DNA of 64,000 bases from an uncultured Bacilli bacterium (lineage in GTDB: Bacteria > Bacillota_I > Bacilli_A > RF39 > UBA660). Position 1 is the stretch's first letter. Each line of letters begins with the position of its first letter. Below are positions 61,513 to 64,000 of this stretch, piece by piece. Made by a program: the position numbers and the translations under genes. The stretch covers positions 1-64,000 of the forward strand of contig CAKPMY010000007.1 of NCBI GenBank assembly GCA_934168245.1, read 5' to 3'. The notes beneath the pieces were generated by a model, which saw nothing but the letters and a program-made list of their open reading frames with translations, did not search any database and had not been told where the DNA came from.

Positions 61513-62787
61513 TTAAGAGTATTTTTTTAAGACATAGTCATTTATTTTGGTTGGATCATTTTCTAATTTATTAATAATTATTTCTCTTTTTAGGTCTTTT
61601 AGAATAGTACCGATTTCTTTACCGGTATAGCCTAATTCAATTAAAGCCGAACCATTATAAGTTATTTTCTGATATTTAGTTTTTACTTCTAAATATTTTT
61701 CTTTTAATAATTCTAAATCTTTAAGTCTAGATAAATATTCTTCATTTTGAGACTTGATGTCGGCTTCTTTTAAAGCAAATAATAATTCGATATAGTCCAT
61801 GTCATATTTTTGATAGAAATCATAAATTTTAGCTGGCCTTGGACTTAAGGTGTCTTCGTGATAAGATATTAAATTGGCGACAATCTTTTTAGTTTTATTA
61901 TCTAGTTTATACTCTTTAGCAAACTTTTTAAATATATCAAGACTGGCTTTCGAGTGATGAAGAAAATGACCAGTGTTAGTCTCATCTAGAGTGAACTTTA
62001 TTGGTTTACCAGAATCATGAAATAAAGCGGCTAGACGAAGATAAAGATTTTTATCAGTTTTAGAAACAGTTTTTACAATATGAGTATAGACATCATAGAT
62101 ATGATATTTATTGTGTTGATCAAAACCATCGCAGGTTCTAAGGGCTGGAATTAGTTCAAAAAATATTTCCTTGTACTCTAAAAGATAGTACTCAATATTA
62201 TCTGATAATAATATCTTTTTTAACTCTTCATAGATTCTTTCCTTAGAAACATTTTTTAAGAGATGGGCTTTTAGAAGTAACTGGTCTTTTAAATTGCTAT
62301 CAATCTTAAAATTATATTTGTCTGCTTGGCGAAGGGCTCTTAATATTCTTAATGGATCTTGTTCTAGTCCTTCACCAGATTCTTTTACTAGAGAGACTTT
62401 TTTATTTTTAATATCTTCTACTCCACCGACGTAATCAATTATATTACCGGAGATAGTGGCCGCTAGAGCATTCATTTTAAAGTCCCTGTTTTCTAAATCT
62501 TCTTTTAGTGTTGTTCCTCTAAAACTTGAGAACTCAATATCATAATTATTTGTTCTAATTACTCCAGTATTACGATGAGAATTTTCTTTCATTATAGTTA
62601 GTGCTGGTAGCATCTCTTTTAATTTAGAAAGAGGCATGTTAGTAGTTAAATCATAGTCTTTATTTTCGACATTTATAATGTAGTCTCGAACTGCTCCACC
62701 TACTAAGTAACATTCATAACCGGCAGCAATAACTTCTTGCATAAGGCTTTTTAAGTAACTTGGTAAAATCATAGTTAAGTTGGTCAT
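61513..62787 (-). CDS. cca: CCA-adding tRNA nucleotidyltransferase with HD domain
   Basis: Adds or repairs the 3' CCA of tRNAs. The class II nucleotidyltransferase motif is YLVGGAVRDYI with the metal site KDYDLTT (D-x-D), then the RNA-binding segments NRDFKMNALA and QDPLRILRALRQA. A helical neck and tail follow, with an HD domain (RLAALFHDSGKP near 245) of the type found in some bacterial enzymes with phosphohydrolase activity. Since both tRNA genes here encode CCA, this enzyme mainly repairs. AGGAGG precedes the start. 424 residues. Confidence 0.93.
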   Translation of the reverse strand: MTNLTMILPSYLKSLMQEVIAAGYECYLVGGAVRDYIINVENKDYDLTTNMPLSKLKEMLPALTIMKENSHRNTGVIRTNNYDIEFSSFRGTTLKEDLENRDFKMNALAATISGNIIDYVGGVEDIKNKKVSLVKESGEGLEQDPLRILRALRQADKYNFKIDSNLKDQLLLKAHLLKNVSKERIYEELKKILLSDNIEYYLLEYKEIFFELIPALRTCDGFDQHNKYHIYDVYTHIVKTVSKTDKNLYLRLAALFHDSGKPIKFTLDETNTGHFLHHSKASLDIFKKFAKEYKLDNKTKKIVANLISYHEDTLSPRPAKIYDFYQKYDMDYIELLFALKEADIKSQNEEYLSRLKDLELLKEKYLEVKTKYQKITYNGSALIELGYTGKEIGTILKDLKREIIINKLENDPTKINDYVLKKYS

Positions 62788-62826
62788 TTTTACACCTCCT
62801 TGGTATGGTGTTTTTACGACACCTTT

Positions 62827-63990
62827 TTAGATTGTTAGAGAATTAGTTAGATTGTTTTTTATATTACCAATACCAATTTGATAGATAATATTTATAATCT
62901 GATCTTCATTTACTTCGACTGCATAGTCTTCTTTTAGTATTTTTTTAAGTTCTTTTACATCGTGACAATTATACTTTTCAATAACTGATTTTAAGAATAA
63001 AGTTCTAGAAACATTTTCAGTAGGACTATAACAGAAGATTACATTACCATGCCATTGTACTTTTTTAAAGTTAGGTAGTAGTTTTACTAAAGAAGAAATG
63101 ACAGAATCAGTAATAGGTTTAGTTTCTAGTAAGTTACAAGAAAGTTCATCTCTTATATTTTTGACTGTGAAATAGATATTATTTCTAGAAAATTTACTCG
63201 TTACTAGGTCTAGGAAGACATCAATATCAGTTCTAGTGATACCTGTATTATATATGTTTTCAAATGGATAGTACTTATTGTTTATTTCAATGACTTTATA
63301 TTCCTTTTCCATTTTATAAATTGTAGCCCAACTAGTACTGGAAATATTTAAGAATGAATGAGTTATTTCTCCTTTTAAGATGCCATTATAAATTGCTTGT
63401 TCTAGATTTTGACAAGATCTTTTTAAAATATATTTTCCACTAATTTTATAATCAATTTTCTTTAAGTTTATGTTAGTTAAGAATTGATTAGTATTTTCTA
63501 AATTGAGAGATAGTAAAATGTCTTTAAATTCATTTTTAGAATATATAGTCTTAGTAAGATGAGTTTTTAAAAGATTCATTTCAGATTCTTTTAGTTCAAT
63601 ATTCTTAGAAATAATTTCGTTATTAGTTAGATAGTCGCCGAACTCAAGATTTAAGTATGATAAAAGTGTATCTTCACGATGGCCGTACTGAGTGCGCATT
63701 ATGTTTAGGAAATCTTGTTGACTTATAGGACTTAGTTCAAAGATTTTATCGAGGAAGAAATCTTTTTTATCTGTATAGCCAATTAAAATATTAGGCATTC
63801 TTAAGTAGGAAACTTTAGGATTAGAAATTAGGTTTCTTAGAATGTTATGTAGTTCTTGTTCATTTCTTATATCTAACTCAGACATTAAATCTTTGTTATT
63901 TTCAAAAAAGTAAAGAGAACTATAAAGACCATATTCTACATCTAAAATATTTTCTAGATTAGTAAGATCATTTTCTGATAAAAGGTTCAT
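62827..63990 (-). CDS. Helical protein of unknown function, open at the right edge
   Basis: From the ATG at 63990 it is a 387-residue, mostly helical, Leu/Asn/Lys-rich protein. Segments like ENKDLMSELDIRNEQELHNILRNLI and DVFLDLVTSKFSRNNIYFTVKNIRDEL look like winged-helix or helical bundle modules. Upstream of this ATG the frame stays open to the window end (Glu-Tyr-Tyr codons) and no ribosome site is visible, so the true protein is probably longer and this is its C-terminal part. I do not recognise it. The cca gene follows after 39 nt. Confidence 0.65.
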   Translation of the reverse strand: MNLLSENDLTNLENILDVEYGLYSSLYFFENNKDLMSELDIRNEQELHNILRNLISNPKVSYLRMPNILIGYTDKKDFFLDKIFELSPISQQDFLNIMRTQYGHREDTLLSYLNLEFGDYLTNNEIISKNIELKESEMNLLKTHLTKTIYSKNEFKDILLSLNLENTNQFLTNINLKKIDYKISGKYILKRSCQNLEQAIYNGILKGEITHSFLNISSTSWATIYKMEKEYKVIEINNKYYPFENIYNTGITRTDIDVFLDLVTSKFSRNNIYFTVKNIRDELSCNLLETKPITDSVISSLVKLLPNFKKVQWHGNVIFCYSPTENVSRTLFLKSVIEKYNCHDVKELKKILKEDYAVEVNEDQIINIIYQIGIGNIKNNLTNSLTI

Positions 63991-64000
63991 TTCATAATAT

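Noticed and set aside
1..64000. Mycoplasma genetic code (TGA as Trp)
   Set aside because: TGA works as a stop in the ATGA overlaps at 18572 and 31443, and Trp residues at conserved sites are TGG.

Overview
The window is about 64 kb of very AT-rich DNA from a low-GC Gram-positive bacterium. The gene content is Bacilli-like: an HrcA/CIRCE heat-shock operon, topoisomerase IV, RNase HIII, RecD2, HelD, a ylbD-ylbE-ylbF-rsmD cluster and CvpA. TGA is used as a stop (for example in two ATGA stop/start overlaps), so this is not a Mycoplasma-code genome. Pilin-like Gly-rich surface proteins, Cys-repeat membrane proteins and many short orphan genes fit an uncultured, Mollicutes-related gut Bacilli lineage; that placement is inference. 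There is no intact insertion sequence, prophage or CRISPR array. Nearly all genes lie on the minus strand. Promoters are near-consensus sigma-A sites, mostly with 17-bp spacers, and many have a TG motif before the -10. Rho-independent terminators often start inside the stop codon.

Layout, left to right. 1-2.3 kb: a decayed gene beside a tRNA-Leu/tRNA-Ile(CAU) pair, then two orphan genes. 2.3-7.5 kb: two membrane-anchored surface proteins, one with a four-copy 34-residue Cys repeat, a stand-alone Smr protein and a PfkB sugar kinase. 7.6-11.1 kb: a HExxH protein, a Nudix hydrolase, an alpha/beta hydrolase and orphans. 11.2-16.7 kb: pyruvate phosphate dikinase, CvpA-thioredoxin, and RNase HIII with a methyltransferase. 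16.7-20.5 kb: two translationally coupled 7-TM hybrid sensor kinases. 20.6-28.8 kb: thyA-folA and hrcA-grpE-dnaK-pepF-dnaJ under a double CIRCE.

28.8-38.1 kb: ylbD-ylbE-ylbF-rsmD running into a pilin-like lectin protein, and parE-parC with a HExxH gene. 38.2-43.6 kb: two lipoproteins, mtaB, recD2 and a 55-residue membrane protein. 43.6-48.7 kb: a four-gene glycan island of two histidine phosphatases and three glycosyltransferase domains, with one phosphatase fused to a glycosyltransferase. 48.7-57.3 kb: two HelD ATPases, a transglutaminase-like protein, an acidic single-pass protein and a flippase-like exporter. 57.3-61.3 kb: four diverged tandem paralogues of an unrecognised family next to phosphohexomutase. 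61.5-64 kb: the CCA-adding enzyme and a gene open at the right edge.

The strongest candidate for an undescribed system is the kinase pair at 16.7-20.4 kb. One kinase lacks the phospho-accepting histidine but keeps most of its ATP site. The other keeps a perfect H-box but has lost its ATP site. They may form an obligate heterodimer that phosphorylates only in trans. Next in interest are the phosphatase-glycosyltransferase island, the four-paralogue array and the transglutaminase-like/HelD pair.
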